Below are positions 7,232-15,234 of a DNA stretch of 18,099 bases, one piece after another. The translations under genes and the position numbers were made by a program. Origin of the DNA: an uncultured bacterium (GTDB lineage Bacteria; Bacteroidota; Bacteroidia; Chitinophagales; CAIODY01); the NCBI GenBank assembly GCA_903871715.1, contig CAIQHW010000513.1:1-18099 (forward strand). Reading direction: 5' to 3'. Under the pieces are notes generated by a model. That model saw nothing but the letters and a program-made list of their open reading frames with translations. It was not told the DNA's origin and ran no database searches. How positions within the stretch are numbered: the stretch's first letter is position 1; each line of letters begins with the position of its first letter.

Positions 7232-10200
7232 TTGAAAAATTTTATTCCTCATAAAATATTTTCCATTTCATGCACAATTTTAATTGTTACCTTTTTCATT
7301 TCCATTAAAAATGTGAATGCTGAAAATGCAAAACTCATTTCAGCAAATAATTTTCCAATAGCGTTCTCCAATACTGGTTTTATTGAAAACCGAGGGCAAT
7401 TGATGAATGATGAAAGCAGCTCTGCATCTAATGTTTTGGCTTATTGTAGCAAACGAAATTTCAAAATTTTCATTACCACCCAAGGGATTTCTTATTTATT
7501 TTGTAAAAAGATTTTACCTAAAAAAAAAGAGGAAAAAGTAGTTGCCGATTCGTTTGTAAAAATTGATGTGAATTTATTGAATGCAAAAATTGAAAAGGAA
7601 AATGTGGATTGGGTGGAAGCAAAAGATTTTGCAAAAAGTAATTTTTACAATGCCAGTTTTAAAGATGGTATGTTGGGTTTGTATCAATTTTCAAAAATCA
7701 GAATTCGCAATATTTATGATGGTGTTGATTGGATTTTAAACATTACTGATAGCAGTTTTAAATACACTTTTGAAGTGGCTGCAAATGTAGATGAAAGCAA
7801 AATACAATTGCAGTATGTGGGCGCTGAAGCAGTATCCATAAATGATTTGGGTAATTTAGAAATCAAATCAAGATTTGGAAAATTGATAGAAAGAGATGTA
7901 AAAAGTTGGCAAGCTAATGGCACTTTATCTGCAAAATTTCACCTCATTGAGAATAATATTATTGGTTTTAAAATCAACAACAGAAACTTTAAAAACTCTG
8001 TAACCATTGACCCTACTGTGGTTTGGCTCACATTTTTTGGTGAAAGCAATACCGATGTTGCCAATGGTGTAACCGTGGATGGATGGAACAATTTTTATGT
8101 TACTGGTTATACCGCTTCAACATTTTTTCCTGTTGTAAACGCTGGAACTTATTTTTCAAATTCGTTGAGTAGCACTATTGATGCTTTTATCAGTAAGTTT
8201 TCACCGAACATGCATTTAATGTGGTCAACTTTTTATGGTGGCAATAGTGATGATGCAGGCAATGGAATTAAAGCGGATAATTCGGGAAATGTGTTTGTAG
8301 CAGGCTACACAAAATCATCGAGTTTCCCAATATTTGCTGGCACTTCTACCTATTCGCAAACATTCATCAACAAAGGTACTTCGGGCAATTTTGCCGATGC
8401 GTTTTTATTAAAATTTGATGCTACAGGCAACAGACTGTTTTCGATTTTTTTTGGTGGCGGTAGTGATGATTGTGCACACGATTTAACGATAGATAATTCG
8501 GGAAATGTTTATGTGGTGGGTAAAACATTTTCTACCAATTTTCCTACACAGACAACCAGTAATTTTTTTCAAAGTAGTTTAAAAGGTGCTGAAGATGGCT
8601 TTGTGAGTGAGTTTACAAACACTGGCAGTTTAACATGGTCATCTTATTTTGGTGGCAATGGTGTTGATTTGATAAATTCTATTTCATCAGATAACACTGG
8701 TAATATTTTTGTAGCAGGCTCAAGCAGCCTTAGTACTGCATTTCCTTTAATGAACAATGGCAATTATTATCAAGCAACGAATAATAATGGTGATGGGTTT
8801 ATTGCAAAATTTAGCAACAATAATACTTTGCAATGGAGTACATTTTATGGTGGCAAAGACTCTGATGAAGCCACTTCTACAGTAATTGACCCTAGTGGAT
8901 ATGTCTATGTAGCAGGCAACACCAACTCAACAAATTTTTCAACTTTTTGCTACAATAATTTTTCTTTTCGTGATAGTGTTTTAAACAAGGGTTCTGCCAG
9001 TTCATTCAACAAAGATGTGTTTTTGGGTAAATTTTCAACTGCTGGAAAGCTTCTTTGGGCAACACTTGTAGGAGGTTCGGGTGATGATGGTATTCAAGTT
9101 TCAGGCACATACGGCGGCGGGTTTGATGATGTGATAAATGATGGATTGGTGGCTGATAATTGCGGCAATATTTATTTATCTTTTTACACCACTTCGGCTG
9201 ATGCACCTTTAAATTCGGGCGGTTGCAACAGTTATTTCGACAATAACTTAAGTGGTAGCAGTGATGCTTTTTTGGTTAAATTTTCAAAACTAGATGAATT
9301 AAAATGGGGAACTTATTTTGGTGGAAGTGCTGATGAAACAGGCTTTGAGATGGCCTTAAACAGTCAAAGCAGTTTATTAACTGCCAATAATACTGATTTT
9401 TATTTTGGCTATAATGTTGCCGCTACTTCAGCTTCACAATATGTTCAATCTGGCAATCCGAGTAATGGTAGAAACGAAGACGTGGTACTTACAAATTTTC
9501 AACAACCCACTTTTGATGCCAATGTTACTTATTCTAATTGCATTGGAATATGCAATGGCAGTGCATCAGTGGTTTTAAATGCTACTTGTAATCAAAGTGC
9601 TTTTCAATATATTTGGAGCAATGGTGTAGGAACTGCTTCTTCAGCAAATAATTTGTGCAATGGCAATTATACGGTAATTGTTATAGACACTTTATACGGT
9701 TGTAATTCAGATACTGTACGGTTTAACATTCACCATGGCATTCAAATTGCGCCGTTATTTACTTCACAAATTTGTTCGCATTTGTGCAATGGTACCGCAA
9801 CAATACAAGTGCCTGGTATTAGCAATACTTTCAGTACTTGGCATTTGAATGACACTACCATTTATAACACCAATTCGGTAGCAAATCTTTGTGTGGGGGA
9901 GGATACAGTGATTGTAAAATATCTCGGTTGTGGAGCTGATACAGCAATTTTTACCATCACTCCTTCGCCCTTCATTCAACTTTTTGAAAACTATTATACC
10001 CCAGGTGGGCTGTTGCCATGTCCTTTGCAATGTAATGGAATTGGTGAAGTAGTGGCAGTTGGCGGCATGCAAGCACCCACTTGTATTTGGAGTGATGGTC
10101 ATGTAGGCACAACAGATTCAAATTTGTGCGCTGGCAAAGTTTACACAGTTTCGGCAAGCGATGGTAGTTGTTATTCAACATCCATTCAGATTGCAACAGC

Positions 10201-13200
10201 CCAGCCATTGGGCGTTTTAGTAAACTATGTAGTAAATGGGGGTTGTTTAAATAATGCTTACGTACAACCCATTAATTTTGGGAATCCTATATTTTATCAT
10301 TGGAGTACGGGTGATACTACGCTTCAAGTAAATGGTTTGCAACCTGGTACTTATACTTGCTTAGTTACTGACACATGCGGTGATGCAGCCACTGTTTCTA
10401 TCGTTGTTACACATGCCAATAAGTATGTAAAAATAAAACTAACTCAAATAAGATATGGTTGTGCTTGTGGCAATTCAGTAAAAGATTCTGTGATTCAAGC
10501 TGGCTATCCGCCTTACACCTACACTTGGCAAATTGTAAATCGGCACAGCACTTTTACAAGTTCAAATCAAACCTTAAACAATTTATGTGGTGGCGACACT
10601 GTAAGGTTAACAATTAAAGATGCTTGTGGTTATATGGATAGCAGCACTATAATTATTGACACTAACAAGTTTAAAATTTTTGCCTATGCCAGCACTACGG
10701 TAGCAACTTGTAACAACGTTTGTAAATCAAAAGGTCATGTATATGCTAATTCAAACCCACGATTGGCCGGTAATCCGCCATACTTCTTTGTTTGGAGCAA
10801 TGGGCAAACTGGAACAACGGATACTAATTTATGTCCTGGTAAAACGTACTATGTTATCGGTTATGATTCTTGTGGTAGACGAGATTCATTTTCACTTGTT
10901 GTGCCAACCAATGTTCCCACATTAAATGCCAACATTTATTCGTATCCAAGTTGTGCTGGATTATGTGTTGGGCATGTGCAAGTGTTGGTGGGAAGTGGTG
11001 TGCCCCCTTATCATTATCACTGGAATACTACAACGCAAGATATTTCTTATCTCACAGGATTATGTTTAGGACAGCAAATAAATTGCATAGTAAAAGATTC
11101 TTGTGGCGATACTTTGTTGTTAAAAACCACTATTCCGTCTAATCAATCTTTAGCGCTTACCATGGGCACATCGCCCAGTTGCCCCAACTTTTGTAATGGA
11201 ACAATTTATGCCTGCGGAAGCAATGGAATGCCGCCCTATACTTATACTTGGAACACAGGTACAATAGGCAGTTCGATAAATAATGCTTGCGCCAATACTA
11301 CTTATTATTGCACTGTTCACGACCAATGCCTTGATTCCACAACCCAACCCATTACTGTTGCATCGGTATATGGATTGCATACCACATTTAGTACATCGCC
11401 CAGTTGCAAATATTTTTGCAATGGCACTATCAGCGCAGTTCCAGCAGGTGGATTACCACCATATCATTATCATTGGAATACGGGTTCTTATTCATCCACA
11501 ATCAGCAACGCTTGTGCTTTCACTTCATATTATTGCACCGTGTACGATAATTGTGGTGATAGCACAATAGCATCGGCGCAAACAGGTATCAACACTTCGT
11601 TTCATCTTTCATTTACTTCGGCATTAAGTTGTGCAAAAATTTGTTCAGGGCAAATTACTGCTGTGGGTGCTGGTGGTGTCGGACCTTATTTTTATCATTG
11701 GAGCAATGGCGCAAACACAGCCACCATCAACAATGTATGCCCAAATGTTTTTTATCATTGCATGGCAATTGATAATTGCGGCGATACTTTGGTGGATTCA
11801 TTTTCATGCAGAATTATCAATGCCAGTCCGCTGCAAGTTTCTATCACTTCTATTCCAAGTTGTGCAAATAGTTGCACAGGACACTTGTCTGTTGCTGCTT
11901 CGGGTGGAACGCAGCCCTACACCTATCTTTGGAACACTGGCACAACAACACCATATATCAATAATGCTTGCTCAAATACCAACTATACTTGTCGAGTGAT
12001 TGATAATTGCAGCGATTCTATTTTTGCTTCTGCGCAATGTACTGCGCATTCACCACTTCATGTTTCTTTTACATCAGTCCCACTAAGTTGTGCATCTTTA
12101 TGCAATGGTCGTTTAATCGCAACAGCCTCTGGTGGTATGTCGCCATATCATTATTATTGGAGCAATGGCAGCAGCGCAGCTTCCATCACAGGTTTGTGTG
12201 CTCATGTTTATTACAAATGTATGGTCATTGATAATTGTGCCGATACTTTAATTGACTCTGCTTTTTGTTCTATATCACCATCCAATTTGCACAATACATT
12301 TACTATTACAAATAATAATTGCGCCAATATTTGCGCAGCTATTGCTTCTATCAGCACTACTGGTGGTGGAGGCATCAACTATTCTTATCAATGGAGCAAT
12401 GGCGCAAAATCAAATATTGCCAGTAATTTGTGCAACGACTCTACTTATCAATGTATTGTAAATGCAGTTTGCTCAAGTGATACATTGCTTATTCATATCC
12501 CCAAAATCACATCCTATTCGCTCAATGCTACACTCACCATTGGCGATACAATTTGTAATAATTCTTGTAATGGTAGAGCTACTATCAATGTATTAAGTGG
12601 CAATTTACCTTTTGTATTTAGTTGGAATACTATCTACAACAACAATCCAACAAAAAATAATTGTTGTAGTGGTACTATTTACAATTGCTCAGTTCAAGAT
12701 GCCTGCCAACAAACTCAAAATTTTAGTTTCAAAATACCCACTTATCAACCTTTAAATCCATCATTGCAAGTGATTTCAATGGCTTGTGATAACAGTTGTC
12801 ACGATATTGCTACTATCAATGCAACAGGCGGAAAGCTGCCATACAGCTATGTTTGGAGTAATACTGTTATGAATGATACCGATTCTATTTTATGCCCTGG
12901 TCATAATTTTTGTATCATCACCGATGCTTGCAACAGCCGCGATTCATTTTCATTCAATTTACATCGAAGTATTTCGTTGCAAAATTTTATCACCACTTCA
13001 CCATCTTGTGAAATCAGTTGCACTGGAAAAGCACAACTATCAACTGTTGGCGGTTTATCGCCATATAAATATGCTTGGATAAATGGCGATACCACTTCAT
13101 TCACATCCACATTGTGTATCGGTAAAACGCTTTGTGTGGTAAAAGATAATTGTCATCATGCTGATTCAGTTTTTGTAACTATTGATACCTTACCAGCATT

Positions 13201-14398
13201 AAAAATTGATTCCATTTTTAGTACGCCAACTTGCTACAATATTTGCACAGGAATAGCCATGGTAAAGGTTTCTGGTGGCGATTCAATCTATCATTATCAA
13301 TGGAACACAGGCAGCAAAGCCACCAATTTGCAATCGCTTTGTGCAGGCGTTTATTCCGTCATCATCACCAATCCAGGTTGTATGAATGCTATTTTAAAAG
13401 ACACTTTTAACTTAGTATCCACACTACTTTCGCAAGCAAAAATAGTTGCACCAACAAAATGTGTAGGCTCGTGCGATGGCATTGCCACTGCTCGTGCACT
13501 GGGCAACCATGCACCTTTCACGTTTTTATGGAATGGTAATGCAGCACAACATGATTCCGTCAACAACCAATTATGTGTTGGAAAAAATGTGGTGATGATA
13601 ACCGATAGCATGGGTTGCATTACTACAGATACTTTGCAAATGACGCAACCCCAGCCACTTGCAGCCGATACCATTTTAAAATTGGCACATTGCACGAATA
13701 GCGACGGCGAAATAATTGCCAATGGAAAAGGTGGCACACCGCCATACTACTATGTTTGGAGTAACCATGTATTTATTGATACCAACAAAAATATTCCATC
13801 GGGCAATTATAAATTGGTGATTACAGATAGTAATGGTTGTGTATCAAATTCAATTTTCACATTAAGTTCATTGGCTGCAAAAGTATATGTGTCGCACGAT
13901 ACAACGGTGCATATTGGCAGAGAGGTAAATATTTTTGCCTATGGTACACAAAAATACTTTTGGAAACCTTCCACCAATTTAAGTTGCGATACTTGTCCAT
14001 CAACAACATGGAATGGAACTACAAAACAAATCTATTGTGTGACAGGTACTGATGAATTTGGTTGCATAGATTCGGCTTGTGTAACCATTGATTTATTCAA
14101 CATCTGCGGCGATTTGGCGGATATTCATTTGCCAAATGCCTTTACCCCAAATGGCGATGGCATGAATGAATTGTTTAAGCCAATTGTAGAACAACCAGAA
14201 TGTTTTAGCGAAATTGTTTTCAAAATTTATAATCGTTGGGGGCAACAGTTATTTCAAGCCAACGACTTTAACATTGGCTGGGATGGCACTTTCAAAGCTA
14301 AGCAACAGCCACTAGATACTTATGTTTGGTATCTAAAAGCGAAAAATTATTTGGGCGAAGAAAAAATGATGAAAGGTGATGTGATTTTAATTCGATAA
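7232..14398 (+). CDS. Giant T9SS-exported protein: SBBP beta propeller plus cysteine-rich SprB-like repeats, type B sorting domain
   Basis: 2388 residues, probably cell-surface or released. Order: signal peptide 1-30 (cleavage near VNA|E); DUF7948-like region about 45-260 opening with FIENRGQL; seven SBBP blades about 263-710; 19 SprB-like repeats about 764-2210; PKD-like domain 2213-2287 (YFWKPSTNLSCDTC); T9SS type B sorting domain 2298-2388 (LPNAFTPNGDGMNELF, KIYNRWGQ, GWDGT, DTYVWYLKA, KGDVILIR). Type B domains of this kind direct export through the T9SS outer-membrane translocon. SprB repeats are named after the mobile gliding adhesin of Flavobacterium, so adhesion or a surface-scaffold role is plausible but not shown. 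TTG is the start because the signal peptide begins right there, a TGA lies 9 codons upstream, and the first ATG (residue 58) would remove the signal. No catalytic domain is seen. The repeat region is far richer in Cys than the first 763 residues. Confidence 0.92.
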   Translation: MKNFIPHKIFSISCTILIVTFFISIKNVNAENAKLISANNFPIAFSNTGFIENRGQLMNDESSSASNVLAYCSKRNFKIFITTQGISYLFCKKILPKKKEEKVVADSFVKIDVNLLNAKIEKENVDWVEAKDFAKSNFYNASFKDGMLGLYQFSKIRIRNIYDGVDWILNITDSSFKYTFEVAANVDESKIQLQYVGAEAVSINDLGNLEIKSRFGKLIERDVKSWQANGTLSAKFHLIENNIIGFKINNRNFKNSVTIDPTVVWLTFFGESNTDVANGVTVDGWNNFYVTGYTASTFFPVVNAGTYFSNSLSSTIDAFISKFSPNMHLMWSTFYGGNSDDAGNGIKADNSGNVFVAGYTKSSSFPIFAGTSTYSQTFINKGTSGNFADAFLLKFDATGNRLFSIFFGGGSDDCAHDLTIDNSGNVYVVGKTFSTNFPTQTTSNFFQSSLKGAEDGFVSEFTNTGSLTWSSYFGGNGVDLINSISSDNTGNIFVAGSSSLSTAFPLMNNGNYYQATNNNGDGFIAKFSNNNTLQWSTFYGGKDSDEATSTVIDPSGYVYVAGNTNSTNFSTFCYNNFSFRDSVLNKGSASSFNKDVFLGKFSTAGKLLWATLVGGSGDDGIQVSGTYGGGFDDVINDGLVADNCGNIYLSFYTTSADAPLNSGGCNSYFDNNLSGSSDAFLVKFSKLDELKWGTYFGGSADETGFEMALNSQSSLLTANNTDFYFGYNVAATSASQYVQSGNPSNGRNEDVVLTNFQQPTFDANVTYSNCIGICNGSASVVLNATCNQSAFQYIWSNGVGTASSANNLCNGNYTVIVIDTLYGCNSDTVRFNIHHGIQIAPLFTSQICSHLCNGTATIQVPGISNTFSTWHLNDTTIYNTNSVANLCVGEDTVIVKYLGCGADTAIFTITPSPFIQLFENYYTPGGLLPCPLQCNGIGEVVAVGGMQAPTCIWSDGHVGTTDSNLCAGKVYTVSASDGSCYSTSIQIATAQPLGVLVNYVVNGGCLNNAYVQPINFGNPIFYHWSTGDTTLQVNGLQPGTYTCLVTDTCGDAATVSIVVTHANKYVKIKLTQIRYGCACGNSVKDSVIQAGYPPYTYTWQIVNRHSTFTSSNQTLNNLCGGDTVRLTIKDACGYMDSSTIIIDTNKFKIFAYASTTVATCNNVCKSKGHVYANSNPRLAGNPPYFFVWSNGQTGTTDTNLCPGKTYYVIGYDSCGRRDSFSLVVPTNVPTLNANIYSYPSCAGLCVGHVQVLVGSGVPPYHYHWNTTTQDISYLTGLCLGQQINCIVKDSCGDTLLLKTTIPSNQSLALTMGTSPSCPNFCNGTIYACGSNGMPPYTYTWNTGTIGSSINNACANTTYYCTVHDQCLDSTTQPITVASVYGLHTTFSTSPSCKYFCNGTISAVPAGGLPPYHYHWNTGSYSSTISNACAFTSYYCTVYDNCGDSTIASAQTGINTSFHLSFTSALSCAKICSGQITAVGAGGVGPYFYHWSNGANTATINNVCPNVFYHCMAIDNCGDTLVDSFSCRIINASPLQVSITSIPSCANSCTGHLSVAASGGTQPYTYLWNTGTTTPYINNACSNTNYTCRVIDNCSDSIFASAQCTAHSPLHVSFTSVPLSCASLCNGRLIATASGGMSPYHYYWSNGSSAASITGLCAHVYYKCMVIDNCADTLIDSAFCSISPSNLHNTFTITNNNCANICAAIASISTTGGGGINYSYQWSNGAKSNIASNLCNDSTYQCIVNAVCSSDTLLIHIPKITSYSLNATLTIGDTICNNSCNGRATINVLSGNLPFVFSWNTIYNNNPTKNNCCSGTIYNCSVQDACQQTQNFSFKIPTYQPLNPSLQVISMACDNSCHDIATINATGGKLPYSYVWSNTVMNDTDSILCPGHNFCIITDACNSRDSFSFNLHRSISLQNFITTSPSCEISCTGKAQLSTVGGLSPYKYAWINGDTTSFTSTLCIGKTLCVVKDNCHHADSVFVTIDTLPALKIDSIFSTPTCYNICTGIAMVKVSGGDSIYHYQWNTGSKATNLQSLCAGVYSVIITNPGCMNAILKDTFNLVSTLLSQAKIVAPTKCVGSCDGIATARALGNHAPFTFLWNGNAAQHDSVNNQLCVGKNVVMITDSMGCITTDTLQMTQPQPLAADTILKLAHCTNSDGEIIANGKGGTPPYYYVWSNHVFIDTNKNIPSGNYKLVITDSNGCVSNSIFTLSSLAAKVYVSHDTTVHIGREVNIFAYGTQKYFWKPSTNLSCDTCPSTTWNGTTKQIYCVTGTDEFGCIDSACVTIDLFNICGDLADIHLPNAFTPNGDGMNELFKPIVEQPECFSEIVFKIYNRWGQQLFQANDFNIGWDGTFKAKQQPLDTYVWYLKAKNYLGEEKMMKGDVILIR
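8018..9496 (+). repeat. Seven SBBP (beta-propeller) repeats within the giant gene
   Basis: Seven copies of W-[ST]-T-[FY]-[FY]-GG...D...GN-[IV]-[FY]-V-x-G-x-T-x-S-x-x-FP begin at residues 265, 331, 403, 469, 535, 609 and 692. Copy 3 has Phe for the first Trp, copy 6 carries an insert of about 15 residues, and copy 7 keeps only the first half. Seven blades is the number needed for one closed seven-bladed propeller. Confidence 0.85.
9521..13861 (+). repeat. Array of 19 cysteine-rich SprB-like protein repeats
   Basis: Each unit runs C-x3-C-[NT]-G, a PPYxYxW-[SN]-[NT]-G core, a C in an NxC-like turn, then Y-x-C-x-V-x-D-x-C. First cysteines fall at residues 770, 848, 930, 1005, 1077, 1160, 1241, 1317, 1392, 1467, 1544, 1620, 1697, 1775, 1852, 1926, 2001, 2077 and 2154, a period of 72-83 and mostly 75-78. 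Repeats 7-16 carry all five core cysteines. Repeats 17-19 return to the ordinary SprB ending D-x-x-G-C. DNA copies are mostly diverged, with short exact matches such as a 15-mer at 11168 and 11393 and a 17-mer at 11699 and 12392. Confidence 0.88.
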
Positions 14399-14424
14399 TA
14401 ATTATTTCACTTCAACCAACAAAT

Positions 14425-14457
14425 CTTTGATTTTATAAGCTTGTTATAAAATTAAAG
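14425..14457. terminator. Long AT-rich hairpin between convergent genes, likely bidirectional terminator
   Basis: Arms 14425-14438 and 14444-14457 pair over 14 positions with one G-T (wobble) pair. The inner TTTTATAA / TTATAAAA is perfect, with loop GCTTG. It follows the giant gene's stop by 26 bases and covers the stop codon of the opposing EamA gene. Low GC makes the stem weak per pair, but the position and the convergent layout fit a shared terminator. Confidence 0.5.
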
Positions 14458-14857
14458 TTAACGTACCAGCAATGATTAAAGCAGCACCAATAGCGGTTTT
14501 TAGCGTTAATACTTCCTTTAAAAATACAACTGAAAGCACTATTGCCAAAGCCACACTCAACTTATCTACCGCAGCTACCTGTGCTACTTTACCAGCTTGC
14601 AAAGCCTTGAAATAAAACACCCACGATAGCCCAGTGGTTATGCCCGATAAAATTAAAAACAACCAATTAGTTTTGCTCAATGTAGTATGCGCATTGATGC
14701 TGCCCCTGGCTAAAACTATTAGCCAGGTGATGATTAAAATGACAACTGTGCGAATGGCAGTAGCTAAATTAGTATCGACACCTTTTATGCCCACTTTAGC
14801 AAAAATGGCTGTGAGCGCAGCAAACAAGGCAGAAAGCAAAGCATAAAGAGACCACAT
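14444..14857 (-). CDS. Half-size EamA/DMT-superfamily transporter
   Basis: 137 residues with four or five membrane helices (about 4-21, 31-50, 66-84, 93-113, 118-136), the size of the single-domain EamA proteins in the drug/metabolite transporter superfamily. Typical features are SALFAALTAIFAKVGIKGVDTNLATAIRT near the start, WVFYFKALQAGKVAQVAAVDKLS in the middle, and FLKEVLTLKTAIGAALIIAGTL at the end. Full-length family members hold two such halves, so this one should work as a dimer. The substrate is unknown; relatives export metabolites or amino acids. Transcribed toward the giant gene, with a shared hairpin between the two stops. No good TAnnTTTG box was found upstream of its ATG. Confidence 0.9.
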   Translation of the reverse strand: MWSLYALLSALFAALTAIFAKVGIKGVDTNLATAIRTVVILIITWLIVLARGSINAHTTLSKTNWLFLILSGITTGLSWVFYFKALQAGKVAQVAAVDKLSVALAIVLSVVFLKEVLTLKTAIGAALIIAGTLTLIL

Positions 14858-15234
14858 GGCGCATTATTTTTTTGAATGAAAAAAATTGAGAATCGTAAAT
14901 ATCCCAAATTAATTGGTTCTGCAAATTGTTTCTATTTAATTTTGAACTTGATAACTGCTAGTCCATTACTAATAATTATCCAACATTATGAATGGTGGAA
15001 TTCAGTTTAAATACTAAAACGAAGTTTTCGCGAGCCTAAAAATCGAAACGTATTCAAAACATTTTTCATAGTTTTAAAAATTTTGAGCAAAATAGATTCT
15101 ATGACAATGACCAAGAGTATCAGTCAATATCAACATTTTTCTTTCCACTTAATCATACATTCAACAACATTTTGTGAAGGCACACAAATCAAAAGCATGT
15201 ATTTTTAGCGCAATAAAAATCAAAAACTCCAACA
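14858..15234. other. Divergent intergenic region upstream of the C39 ABC transporter
   Basis: 377 bp between the divergent EamA and ABC transporter genes. A promoter-like TTG (14913) plus TAATTTTG (14937) points right. Two short plus-strand frames exist: 14876-15010 (44 codons, begins MKKIENRKYPK) and 15101-15208 (35 codons). Neither has a clear ribosome site or a double-glycine leader. No RNA gene was recognised. Confidence 0.55.
14913..14944 (+). promoter_or_regulatory. Candidate promoter upstream of the C39 ABC transporter
   Basis: TTG at 14913-14915, a 21-bp spacer, and TAATTTTG at 14937-14944, an exact TAnnTTTG match. It is about 290 bases before the GTG start at 15235, so either the leader is long and may be regulatory, or the true promoter is nearer and not of this type. 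Confidence 0.35.

Noticed and set aside
9764..13737. Several 60-128 codon open frames on both strands within the giant gene
   Set aside because: They are shadows created by the biased repeat codons (Cys, Asn, Thr, Tyr) and show no independent start signals or domains.
9521..13861. Regular repeats considered as a CRISPR array or tandem DNA satellite
   Set aside because: The period is about 231 bp, the frame is kept throughout, and similarity is at the protein level rather than identical DNA repeats with spacers.
15101..15208. 35-codon plus-strand frame upstream of the C39 transporter as a precursor peptide
   Set aside because: No double-glycine leader, no ribosome site and no amphipathic or cysteine-rich core; its length is expected by chance in AT-rich DNA.
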